Source of the DNA: a virus
DNA: 23,138 bases
Direction: 5' to 3' (one strand)
IMG/VR virus record: IMGVR_UViG_3300027659_000215
Coordinates: 1 to 23,138 of that record
Positions within the stretch are counted from its first letter, which is position 1. The number at the start of each line of letters is the position of its first letter. Below, one piece after another: positions 11,436 through 19,233 of this stretch. The notes beneath the pieces were generated by a model that searched no databases, had not been told where the DNA came from, and worked only from the letters and a program-made list of their open reading frames with translations. The position numbers were made by a program, and so were the translations under genes.

Positions 11436-11438
11436 ATA
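11431..11438 (+). promoter_or_regulatory. T4-type late promoter (TATAAATA)
   Basis: TATAAATA matches the late promoter consensus of T4-like phages, read by a phage-encoded sigma-like factor. It lies 28 bp before the first tail fibre ATG, and the same box occurs at the same place before the second fibre gene. Confidence 0.78.
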
Positions 11439-11466
11439 TACGATACAATCTTAATTTCTTACTACT

Positions 11467-12489
11467 ATGGCACTACCTGCTTCTGGATCTTCAATATCAT
11501 TGGCTCAAATTCAAACTGAGTTCGGTGGATCAAATCCGATATCACTCAATGAATATTATGGTGGCACTACCAACGAAAGAAGTTATTTGCCATCTGGCTC
11601 CAGTTGGGCTTTAATACCCACTAGTGGTACTATTTCTTGTAATCAATTCTTTAGTGCTGCTGCTAGGAGAGCTGTAGGTCATGACGCTTATGCCACTGCT
11701 GTAAGTGCGTCGCTATATACTTTTGATGCTACTCATTCGAGAACAATTGGTATTATAGCTATTGGCGGCGGCGGCGGCGGAGGCGGAGGATCGTCGAGAT
11801 ATTATGGCTGGGGTACTGTTCAAGGTGGAGCTGGCGGCGGCGGAGGATCAATGTATGGCACAACAATAACTGTTACTCCTGGTCAACAGTTATACGTATA
11901 TGTTGGTGCAGGCGGGTCGCTTGGTGGTGCTCGAGATGGACCTTATAGTGCTGGCAGCAATGGTGGGAGTGGAGGTTATTCTGGAGCCTTAAACTCTGCA
12001 CAAAATGCTTGGCATGTCTTAGCATATGGTGGCGGAGGCGGGCAGGTAGCTACAGTTAATACCAGTATTAATAATCAAGCTGTGGGTGCAGCGGGAGGAT
12101 CTGGCGGTGTGGGGAGCCTTATAAGTCCCGGTAATGTTGGCGCTCATGGCCCATATACAACATCCGGCAAGAGTGTTGCTACACAAGGAGGTGGCACCGG
12201 TGGCGCTGGTGTATACTTTCATACTTTTGTTAGAGCTGGTACAGGCGGCGCTGCCTCGGCCGGGGGTGGTTTAACTCACTCAAATGCAAATGCTAATTCG
12301 CCCGGCTATGGATCATTTAATTGGCACGGTTTATCCGGCCAACTGGCTGGTCCAGCAACTAGTGGTTATACTAACTCTTATTATGGTATAGGTGGCGGTG
12401 GCGGTGGCGGTGGCATAAATGTTGCTGACAACGGTGGCGGCATGCAAGGCGGCGCCGGTCAGCCTGGCGCGCTTGTAATATTTTGGTGA
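11467..12489 (+). CDS. Glycine-rich tail fibre/adhesin, copy 1
   Basis: The 340-residue product begins ALPASGSSISLAQIQTEFGG, then NPISLNEYYGG and a second SGTIS..QFFS block (about residues 53-64), the N-terminal plan of many phage tail-tip and fibre proteins. The rest is Gly-rich, with runs of up to nine Gly (about 100-108) alternating with Ser/Asn/Ala and aromatic residues, and ends GQPGALVIFW. Such domains form polyglycine-type bundles in phage adhesins. It is expected at the tail fibre tip, binding the host surface. It has a TATAAATA promoter and a leader without a ribosome binding site. The next gene is a close paralog. Confidence 0.85.
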   Translation: MALPASGSSISLAQIQTEFGGSNPISLNEYYGGTTNERSYLPSGSSWALIPTSGTISCNQFFSAAARRAVGHDAYATAVSASLYTFDATHSRTIGIIAIGGGGGGGGGSSRYYGWGTVQGGAGGGGGSMYGTTITVTPGQQLYVYVGAGGSLGGARDGPYSAGSNGGSGGYSGALNSAQNAWHVLAYGGGGGQVATVNTSINNQAVGAAGGSGGVGSLISPGNVGAHGPYTTSGKSVATQGGGTGGAGVYFHTFVRAGTGGAASAGGGLTHSNANANSPGYGSFNWHGLSGQLAGPATSGYTNSYYGIGGGGGGGGINVADNGGGMQGGAGQPGALVIFW

Positions 12490-12516
12490 TTACTAAATTG
12501 TAAAATATGTCATGCC

Positions 12517-12524
12517 TATAAATA
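12517..12524 (+). promoter_or_regulatory. T4-type late promoter (TATAAATA), second copy
   Basis: TATAAATA lies 28 bp before the second fibre ATG, followed by nearly the same leader as the first copy (shared ACAATCTTAATTTCTTACTA). It was evidently duplicated with the gene. Confidence 0.78.
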
Positions 12525-12552
12525 TATAACACAATCTTAATTTCTTACTACT

Positions 12553-13608
12553 ATGACACTACCTGCTTCTGGATCTGCGATATCGTTCAGTCAATTTCAA
12601 GGTGAATTTGGTGGATCAAATCCAATATCGATTAGCGAATATTATCGCGGTACTACCGAGGCTAGTCCCATGATTGGAAGATATTATTCGCCCAACGGCG
12701 GCACATCTTGGGCTTTAATACCACTTAGTGGTACTATTGCTTGCTCTCAATTCTTTAGTAGCGCTGCTAGGAGAGCTGTAGGTCATGACGCTTATGACAC
12801 TGCTAGATCTAATTTCCAATATACTTTTGATTCTAGTTATTCGGCTAGAATTGGTATTATAGCTATTGGCGGAGGCGGAGGCGGAGGTGGAGGCTCATCG
12901 AGATATTATGGCTGGGGTACTGTTCAGGGTGGAACTGGCGGAGGTGGAGGCTCAATGTATGGAGTATTGCTAGACATTACTCCTAGTGATGTCATATACG
13001 TATATGCTGGCTATGGCGGCGCCGCAGGTGGTGCTCGAGATGGACCTTATAGTAGTGGTAGCAATGGTGGAAGTGGAGGTTATTCTGGAGTCTTAAATGC
13101 TGCACGAAATGCTTGGCATGTCTTAGCATATGGAGGCGGTGGTGGTGAGGTAGCTTCAGTTAATACTGGTATTAATGTTCAAGCTGTAGGCGCCGCTGGC
13201 GGTCTGAGTGGTATCGGAGGCGCAATAAGTCCCGGTAATGTTGGCGCTCATGGCCCATATACGACAACCACCCAGGGCAAGTCTGTCGTCGTCCTTACAC
13301 AAGGAGGTGGCAGCGGCGGTGCCGGTGTATACTTTGGTCCCTTTGGTAGACCTGGTGGTGGTCCAACTTGGGGAACTTTTGGTTCGAATTTAACTCACTC
13401 AAATCCAAATGCTAATTCGCCCGGCTATGGAACATTTAATTGGCACGGTTTAGCTGGTCAGCTGGCAGGTCCAGCAGCTAGTGGTTATACTAACTCTTAT
13501 TATGGTATAGGTGGCGGTGGCGGTGGCGGTGGCATAAATGTTGCTGACAACAATTTAGCAATGAGTGGCGCTGCCGGTCAGCCAGGCGCGCTTGTAATAT
13601 TTTGGTAA
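12553..13608 (+). CDS. Glycine-rich tail fibre/adhesin, copy 2
   Basis: The 351-residue paralog of the preceding gene keeps the N-terminal plan (LPASGSAISFSQFQGEFGG, then NPISISEYYRG), the ARRAVGHDAY block, the long Gly run and the C-terminal GQPGALVIFW. It differs mainly by an insertion after the first EYY block and in the loops between Gly runs (for example YFGPFGRPGGGPTWG against YFHTFVRAGTGGAASAG), which would be the parts exposed to a receptor. Synonymous codon choice in the Gly runs also differs. The two copies may give the particle two specificities, or be alternatives. Confidence 0.85.
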   Translation: MTLPASGSAISFSQFQGEFGGSNPISISEYYRGTTEASPMIGRYYSPNGGTSWALIPLSGTIACSQFFSSAARRAVGHDAYDTARSNFQYTFDSSYSARIGIIAIGGGGGGGGGSSRYYGWGTVQGGTGGGGGSMYGVLLDITPSDVIYVYAGYGGAAGGARDGPYSSGSNGGSGGYSGVLNAARNAWHVLAYGGGGGEVASVNTGINVQAVGAAGGLSGIGGAISPGNVGAHGPYTTTTQGKSVVVLTQGGGSGGAGVYFGPFGRPGGGPTWGTFGSNLTHSNPNANSPGYGTFNWHGLAGQLAGPAASGYTNSYYGIGGGGGGGGINVADNNLAMSGAAGQPGALVIFW

Positions 13609-13629
13609 TATTTTTAAATAGGATTTACA

Positions 13630-14031
13630 ATGTATAGTTATACTTCAAAAATTATTTATGTTAATAATGAACATAAATCTATGTTAGTCGAATACACTCC
13701 AGATATCAGTACTCCAGTTTTTATGGGGTTGACTACAGATGGTATAGAGAATGCTCCAATGCATGAAAGAGTACAGTTTCAAGTCACTCTAAACATTCCA
13801 TTTCCACTAGATGGTGTTGAATTGGCAGAGCATATAAAAATACACGCACCATTAATGACGTGGCAGCAACAAATTGAAAATTCTGTTAAAAAAAGAGATG
13901 TTGTATTTACAACAACACCAATTGAAGTTGGTGCTACAGTAAATATAGAGAATCAAGAATTAAAACTATTTGAAATAGATCCAGATCAAATACCAAACTG
14001 GGCAGAATTAGCAGAGTTACTTAAAAAGTAA
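13630..14031 (+). CDS. Hypothetical protein after the tail fibres, possibly a fibre chaperone
   Basis: ATG 13630 follows AGGA at 13619-13622. The 133-residue product begins with a strand-rich part (SKIIYVNNEHKSMLVEYTPD), then FQVTLNIPFPLDG and a helix, and ends with IPNWAELAELLKK. It has no Gly-rich repeats. Its position directly after the fibre genes suggests a fibre assembly helper or a minor tail protein, but no family is recognised and this is a neighbour argument only. Its codon use is already AT-rich. Confidence 0.7.
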   Translation: MYSYTSKIIYVNNEHKSMLVEYTPDISTPVFMGLTTDGIENAPMHERVQFQVTLNIPFPLDGVELAEHIKIHAPLMTWQQQIENSVKKRDVVFTTTPIEVGATVNIENQELKLFEIDPDQIPNWAELAELLKK

Positions 14032-14061
14032 ATAATGTATTATTTAAATAATGTATTATTT
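14030..14061 (+). repeat. Perfect 16-bp tandem repeat over a start codon
   Basis: AAATAATGTATTATTT occurs at 14030-14045 and again at 14046-14061. The second copy contains the ATG (14051) of the first PP-loop gene, and the first contains a second ATG (14035) whose frame stops after nine residues. The repeat is at the left edge of the AT-rich operon. Confidence 0.8.
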
Positions 14062-15115
14062 TAGTAATGGAACCAACTTTGCATCTAAAATAGAAGCAAT
14101 AGAATATAATTTAAAATCTAAATTACTTCCAAGATTTTATTATTTTGATGACATATATGATAAAGTAAATTGGAAAATAGAACCTCCAGAAAATTTAAGT
14201 TATTATTATCTTCAACAAGCTATACGCCTTCGTGAAAAATATGATTATATAATATTATGTTATAGTGGTGGATATGATTCAACTCATATGTTAGAAACAT
14301 TTGCATTAAATAATATAAAAATAGATAAGATTATTACAGTTGGTGCTGTAAGTCAAGATTCATCTGAGAATGATGATTCCAATGCAAATGGCGAATTATA
14401 TCATAATGCTATACCGTATATAAAAGAACTTGGTTTAGAATCAATATACGAAATATTTGATTATACTAAATATTTCGATAGTTCTAAAAATTTTTCAGTA
14501 TCTCAATATTCGACTGATTGGACTAGTTATATGTCTGTGGGCTGTAGTCCTCATACATTTTTTTGGAAAGATCTGGAAAAATATGTAATCAATGAATCTT
14601 GGCGAGATAAAAAAACCGCACTACTTTTTGGTAGAGATAGACCAACTTATAATTTTTCTCTATATCCTCCATACGAGCGATGTTTTAATTTTGTAGATTC
14701 TATAGTAACAACTTTGGGAAATTCATTTGGTAATGAATATTGTGATAGAGTGAATTTTTATTGGGATCCATATTTCCCAGAAATCTTATTAAAACAATTA
14801 CATATTCTTAATAGAATTTATACTCATTATAAAACAACTAAAAATGAATCACCAATTTATGTAAATGGAAATTTACATGAGTTAATAATGAATCGTCCAA
14901 TGCATGAATTAATATATGATATAAAAAGACCTTTAATTCACAAATCGCCAAAATCAAAGAATCTTGTACTTAGTGTAAGAGATTCGTTTTTTAATAAAAA
15001 ACATAATTCTGAAATATTTAATTTCTATAAAGATGGTATTAAAGCAGTACAAAATAAAATTAATTTAAATAGTATTGTTAAGCCTACACTTTCAAGAAAT
15101 TATACGATAACATAA
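14051..15115 (+). CDS. PP-loop ATP-pyrophosphatase-like protein, paralog A
   Basis: Residues 66-80 read YIILCYSGGYDSTHM, with the PP-loop SGGYDS at 72-77 that binds ATP and releases pyrophosphate in N-type ATP pyrophosphatases (asparagine synthetase, QueC, PAPS reductase and relatives). Upstream, residues 50-65 carry a YYLQQAIRLREKYD helix. Later blocks LLFGRDRPTYNFS and NFYWDPYFPEILLKQLH also occur in the 414-residue protein at 17989, so the two are paralogs over most of their length. No glutaminase domain is present. The expected reaction is adenylation of a carboxylate or carbonyl substrate, followed by amide, thio or nitrile formation; the substrate is unknown. It overlaps the next gene as TAATG. 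Confidence 0.75.
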   Translation: MYYFSNGTNFASKIEAIEYNLKSKLLPRFYYFDDIYDKVNWKIEPPENLSYYYLQQAIRLREKYDYIILCYSGGYDSTHMLETFALNNIKIDKIITVGAVSQDSSENDDSNANGELYHNAIPYIKELGLESIYEIFDYTKYFDSSKNFSVSQYSTDWTSYMSVGCSPHTFFWKDLEKYVINESWRDKKTALLFGRDRPTYNFSLYPPYERCFNFVDSIVTTLGNSFGNEYCDRVNFYWDPYFPEILLKQLHILNRIYTHYKTTKNESPIYVNGNLHELIMNRPMHELIYDIKRPLIHKSPKSKNLVLSVRDSFFNKKHNSEIFNFYKDGIKAVQNKINLNSIVKPTLSRNYTIT

Positions 15116-15906
15116 TGATAACTAAAAATGATTGGTTTACATGTAAATTAGATTCAGTAGATTTTATACCGCATATACAACCATATAACTTTAATAAACT
15201 TGATTTTAATATTGCGTGTGAATATACAGCCAAAGAATTACATAAAAAGTATTCAACTATTTACGTAGCATATAGTGGAGGCCTTGATTCGGAATATATA
15301 GTAAGAACTTTTCATAGATTATCTATTCCTATAATTCCCATAATAGTTTCTTGCGGAAGCAAACATGAAAATAGTTTTGCAATTAATACGTGTTTAGAAT
15401 TAAACATAGAACCAATTATAATTAATGTATCTGAAAAAGATTTGTTGATTAAGTTTTATAAATTTATATTTGAACCATTTAAAAGTATAGGGATTAATTA
15501 TACTCATGCGTTTTTTGCCGCTGATTATGTATTAGCAAATAAAAGTGGCGTATTAATTACTGGAAATAATCTATTAGATGAACACGCCAATACCAATGAC
15601 GATGCCAACATCAATGATTGGGATTTTACATTAGGATATTATAATTCTAAACTTACACAAATAGATTTCTTTTTATACGATATTAGTACCGCCTTTTCAA
15701 TGCTTCCAAATATAGAACCCTTGGATGCGATTAGTGTACAACAATACAAGTCATACATATACAACATTCCCTTCAGAACCAAAATTAGACCACTGTTTTC
15801 TAACTATTTCAATCAAATATATAGAACAATGGTAAAAACAACTCCACAAAAATCTGCATATTTTAATAAAAAATTTACTGATAGCATTATAGATAGGTAC
15901 ACATGA
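15115..15906 (+). CDS. PP-loop ATP-pyrophosphatase-like protein, short form
   Basis: Residues 47-60 read STIYVAYSGGLDSE, with the PP-loop SGGLDS at 54-59. A GVLITGNN block (about 144-151) and an acidic NTNDDAN segment follow. It is 263 residues, shorter than its neighbours, and lacks their N-terminal segment and the FYW.P block. It is most likely a second enzyme of the same superfamily with a different substrate or role. The start overlaps the stop of the upstream gene by 1 bp and its end overlaps the next start as ATGA, so translation is coupled. Confidence 0.72.
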   Translation: MITKNDWFTCKLDSVDFIPHIQPYNFNKLDFNIACEYTAKELHKKYSTIYVAYSGGLDSEYIVRTFHRLSIPIIPIIVSCGSKHENSFAINTCLELNIEPIIINVSEKDLLIKFYKFIFEPFKSIGINYTHAFFAADYVLANKSGVLITGNNLLDEHANTNDDANINDWDFTLGYYNSKLTQIDFFLYDISTAFSMLPNIEPLDAISVQQYKSYIYNIPFRTKIRPLFSNYFNQIYRTMVKTTPQKSAYFNKKFTDSIIDRYT

Positions 15907-16625
15907 AAAATATTATATTCTTAATTTTGTTGGTGTTTTCTTCATTTTCAGTTCTATGTAATACTATTCAACTTGTAGTGGCAGCTTCACCTGGAGGACC
16001 AGATGATACAATTGCACGAAAATTAGCATACAGAATAGAAAATAAAGATATTAATATTGTAATAATTAATAAGTCTGGTGCATCTCATTTGATTGGACAT
16101 AGTTATTTTTCTCAATCAAATAACCCAATATTGTTAATATCAAACAATGTTTCGTCGCTTAAAATACCAAATATAGAAGAGATATTTAATATTGGTTATT
16201 TTTCTATGTTTGTATATGTGAACAAAGATTCCAATATAGATAGTTTAGAAGATTTAATTGCACGATCTAACAAAAAAGAAATTATTTTTGGAAATAGTGG
16301 AATTGGCACTCACAGTTATAATGCAATGGAGAGTTTGTGTACTAGTAAAATTAAGTGTTTGCCAATTAATTTTAAATCTAGCGCTGAAACTATGATATCA
16401 TTGTCTGGAAATTTTATTGACGCAGCAGCGGTAGTATCCTATGGAGCAACTGCATTTTCAAATTATAAACAACTAAAAATGATACATGAAATTAAAGAAC
16501 GTCATTGGTACAAATTATTTGGCAAAAATATATCTGATTCTGATAAATTGATAATAATTAATGAGTTAAATAAATTAGATTCACAATTCTATAAAAGTTT
16601 AAATATTGAAAAATCTATAAAGTAA
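15903..16625 (+). CDS. Secreted Bug/TctC-like binding protein, short
   Basis: A hydrophobic signal peptide (residues 2-18, KNIIFLILLVFSSFSVL) is followed by TIQLVVAASPGGPDDTIARKL, which matches the N-terminal strand and GGP.D..AR motif of Bug/TctC receptors of tripartite tricarboxylate transporters. GNSGIGTHSYNAMESLC (about 137-153) matches the family's second substrate-contacting loop. At 240 residues it is shorter than the usual 300 or so, mainly at the C-terminus. It should be exported to the periplasm. No TctA/TctB membrane subunits are visible in the window, so it is either a host-acquired binding protein or one with a changed role. Confidence 0.75.
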   Translation: MKNIIFLILLVFSSFSVLCNTIQLVVAASPGGPDDTIARKLAYRIENKDINIVIINKSGASHLIGHSYFSQSNNPILLISNNVSSLKIPNIEEIFNIGYFSMFVYVNKDSNIDSLEDLIARSNKKEIIFGNSGIGTHSYNAMESLCTSKIKCLPINFKSSAETMISLSGNFIDAAAVVSYGATAFSNYKQLKMIHEIKERHWYKLFGKNISDSDKLIIINELNKLDSQFYKSLNIEKSIK

Positions 16626-16632
16626 TATTGAA

Positions 16633-17067
16633 ATGGCATTAGCTATCTTTATGATATGGACGTTATATTTGTATTTGTGGCATCGACTTGTACATAAAAC
16701 TCCAGTGATCAAAAATTTTCACAGACATCACCACGTCTTCATTTTAAACAATCACACGTCTTGGAAATGGAATAATTTGTTTTTGTACAATGATGACATT
16801 ATAGGAACTGTTGATCTTTGGATTACAGATGTTTTACCCACAATACTGTTTTGCTTTATTTTTGATTCGTGGTATATTTTATTATTTTATTGGTGTTGGG
16901 CTGCGTTTTTACAAGAAAGGTTAGAACATAATCAAAATGTAAATTTTATTGGATTTACATTTGGTAAATGGCACTTGGAGCATCATCGAAATCCAAGTAA
17001 AAACTTTGGGTTATTTTTTCCCATTTGGGATAAGATTTTTAAAACAGAATCTATGAAATTAAATTAA
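16633..17067 (+). CDS. Membrane di-iron hydroxylase, fatty acid hydroxylase/sterol desaturase-like
   Basis: Histidine motifs of the superfamily are present in order: H17-RLV-H21, H30-R-HHH34 (HxxHH), and H114-LEHH118, followed by NFGLFFPIWDKIFKTE, a typical C-terminus of these enzymes (NFG....IWD..FGT). Two or three hydrophobic segments lie at about residues 2-15 and 68-92. At 144 residues it is short but keeps every motif. Known members hydroxylate or desaturate lipids, sterols or carotenoids with O2 at a membrane. The start follows the upstream stop by 7 bp with no clear ribosome binding site. Confidence 0.8.
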   Translation: MALAIFMIWTLYLYLWHRLVHKTPVIKNFHRHHHVFILNNHTSWKWNNLFLYNDDIIGTVDLWITDVLPTILFCFIFDSWYILLFYWCWAAFLQERLEHNQNVNFIGFTFGKWHLEHHRNPSKNFGLFFPIWDKIFKTESMKLN

Positions 17068-17081
17068 TATTGAAAGTAAAT

Positions 17082-17984
17082 ATGAAAAAATTATTTGTGT
17101 GTTGTGTGTTTATGTTAGCTAGTGTTTTTGCCAATGCAGAAATACCTCAAAAAATAAAAGTGTATGTTCCGTTGTTATCAATCATGCCTTTATGTACGAG
17201 TTTAGTAGAAGAGTATAATAAAATATATAATTCGTCTGCTATAATAGTGTATAAACCCGGTGCTGGAGGACTTTTGGCACTTCAAGAAGCTATACAAGAA
17301 AAAGATTTTTTAATAGTTTGTGGCAGCGGCGCTACAGACGCAGTTTTATATAAAGTTAATGTTCCAGAAACGTTTCATAGTGTATATCAGCAAATACAAA
17401 CTATTAACATTATGACTTTTACTGGCATATATTATATTACTGGAAATAATAATCAACACACAACATTAAAAGGTCTACTTAATTCTAGTACTGCTAATAA
17501 ACCTATAACTATTGGATTTGAAGGACTTGGATCTAAACTTATTGCTGGTAAGATTATTGGAAAAACACCAGTTATATGGGTTCAATATAAGTCAGCAGCA
17601 GATGCAGCTTCATCACTTGTTACAAATGATTTGGATTTATTTATTGGTGGTTTCAGTCCATTGCTCGGATTAGCAGAAAATAATAAACTAAAAATACTCG
17701 GCCATATTAACGTAGATACTGCTGCTGCCAATGCTATTGGTCCAAATTTGGCCGCTGATTATCCAGAGGCTTCTGGCGTAGCAAATTTTTTAAGTATTTC
17801 ATCTTTAAGGAAATATGCAAAAGAAGATTTAGAAGAAATGAATAAAAGAATTAGTGTCATTTTATCTATTAAAGAAGTAAGAGAAAACTTTGCTAAAGCT
17901 AATTATACTATGATCAATCCAATGAGTATTGAAAAAATAAATCAACATTTACTAAAATATAATAGTCTATTAATTCAGAAATAA
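17082..17984 (+). CDS. Secreted Bug/TctC-like binding protein, full length
   Basis: The frame is open from TTG 17070, but GAAAG at 17072-17076 favours ATG 17082, which also puts the basic Lys pair at the start of a signal peptide (KKLFVCCVFMLASVFANA, cleavage expected after ANA). The mature part has KIKVYVPLLS, KPGAGGLLALQEAIQ (like the N-pGA-G segment of the family) and a long alpha/beta body with GFEGLGSKLIAG in place of the G.SG.GS loop. Length of 300 matches Bug/TctC receptors. The usual GGP.D motif near the N-terminus is missing, so its ligand may differ. It is more diverged than the shorter copy at 15903. Confidence 0.68.
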   Translation: MKKLFVCCVFMLASVFANAEIPQKIKVYVPLLSIMPLCTSLVEEYNKIYNSSAIIVYKPGAGGLLALQEAIQEKDFLIVCGSGATDAVLYKVNVPETFHSVYQQIQTINIMTFTGIYYITGNNNQHTTLKGLLNSSTANKPITIGFEGLGSKLIAGKIIGKTPVIWVQYKSAADAASSLVTNDLDLFIGGFSPLLGLAENNKLKILGHINVDTAAANAIGPNLAADYPEASGVANFLSISSLRKYAKEDLEEMNKRISVILSIKEVRENFAKANYTMINPMSIEKINQHLLKYNSLLIQK

Positions 17985-17988
17985 ACGT

Positions 17989-19233
17989 ATGCAAAATGGC
18001 GTTTATCATGTAAATAATTTAACTTTTAATAATAAAGTTGATGCTCTTATATATGCAAGTACCTGTGAAAAAAACACTATTGTCCATTGGAGTTTTTATG
18101 ACGAAGTGTTTTCACAAATAGATTGGAAAGTTCCTGTCACTGAGACCTTATCAGATTTATATAAGAAGCGAGCTATTCAGTTAAGAGAAAAATACGACCA
18201 TTTAGTATTATCTTATAGTGGAGGTGCCGACAGCACGAATATACTACAAACATTTATTAAAAATAATATATTGCTAGACGAAATTGTAATACTTAAGCCT
18301 ACTAATAATTTTGCTAATTCGCTTTGGGAAGAATGTGATATTGCAGCAATACCATATTTAAAACAATATTTAAAAAATTCTGCAACAAAAGTTCGCGTTA
18401 TTAATATATCAGATTATGTTAACACTTTTTTCGAAAATAATCTAGATACAGATTATAATACACTGAATTGGTTATCACCTAGTTCTATGTATATGTCATC
18501 TCTCATTGCTCATGATGAATTTTGGAATTCACTATACATAAAAAATAAGAAAATAGCTTTTATAGTTGGTATAGATAAACCAAGAATAGAATTAGATGCT
18601 AAAGATAATTTTTCTTGTTCTTTTTTAGATAGTATGGCCGGTGTAAATCAAAATTTATCGTGGCCATTAAGTAAAGATAAACTAACTTATTCTGATGAAA
18701 ATTTCACTTTTGAATATTTTTATTGGACTCCAGATGTGCCTTTATTAGTAGTAAAACAATGCCAACTGATAAAAGATGCTTGTTTGAAATTTAAACAAAT
18801 TAAAAAAATTATTGCTACTAATCAACCGCAAGTTCTATTATACAGAACAGTAATAAATTATATTATATACGAAGAAGATGTGACAGCGGTGCAAACCATG
18901 TATACCAATGAAAAATATACAGTGACTAATAATTCAATTACTAATGCTCCTCATAATAAGCATTTTTTTAAAGGACAATCATCTTATATTATAGGAAGAT
19001 ACTCAGATATGGTATTAAACACACATAAACATATAAATTCAAGATTTTTTCAGCCAGTCTTATACAATCAGCCAAAATTTTATATTCCTGTTGCAGATAA
19101 CTTTAAAACATTTTTTAACAAAGCTCTTAGTTCACAAATAGAGGATAATTTAAATCATAATAAAATTATAACTGATATTGATAAATTACCTTCTTCGTAC
19201 AAAATGATCATGTCAAGAAAATATAGTTTATGA
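17989..19233 (+). CDS. PP-loop ATP-pyrophosphatase-like protein, paralog C
   Basis: Residues 71-85 read HLVLSYSGGADSTNI with the PP-loop SGGADS at 77-82, preceded by RAIQLREKYD as in paralog A. Shared later blocks are VGIDKPRIEL, FEYFYWTPDVPLLVVKQCQL. It is 414 residues, about 60 longer than A, mainly at the C-terminus, which has no motif I recognise. The same type of ATP-dependent activation is expected. It lies 4 bp after the binding-protein gene and overlaps the dioxygenase-like gene as ATGA. Confidence 0.75.
   Translation: MQNGVYHVNNLTFNNKVDALIYASTCEKNTIVHWSFYDEVFSQIDWKVPVTETLSDLYKKRAIQLREKYDHLVLSYSGGADSTNILQTFIKNNILLDEIVILKPTNNFANSLWEECDIAAIPYLKQYLKNSATKVRVINISDYVNTFFENNLDTDYNTLNWLSPSSMYMSSLIAHDEFWNSLYIKNKKIAFIVGIDKPRIELDAKDNFSCSFLDSMAGVNQNLSWPLSKDKLTYSDENFTFEYFYWTPDVPLLVVKQCQLIKDACLKFKQIKKIIATNQPQVLLYRTVINYIIYEEDVTAVQTMYTNEKYTVTNNSITNAPHNKHFFKGQSSYIIGRYSDMVLNTHKHINSRFFQPVLYNQPKFYIPVADNFKTFFNKALSSQIEDNLNHNKIITDIDKLPSSYKMIMSRKYSL

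Noticed and set aside
14035-14064. Nine-codon upstream peptide gene
   Set aside because: It arises from the 16-bp duplication and has no ribosome binding site. It is noted as a repeat only.
17070-17081. TTG start for the second Bug-like gene
   Set aside because: The GAAAG site is inside this extension, and ATG 17082 gives a standard signal peptide.
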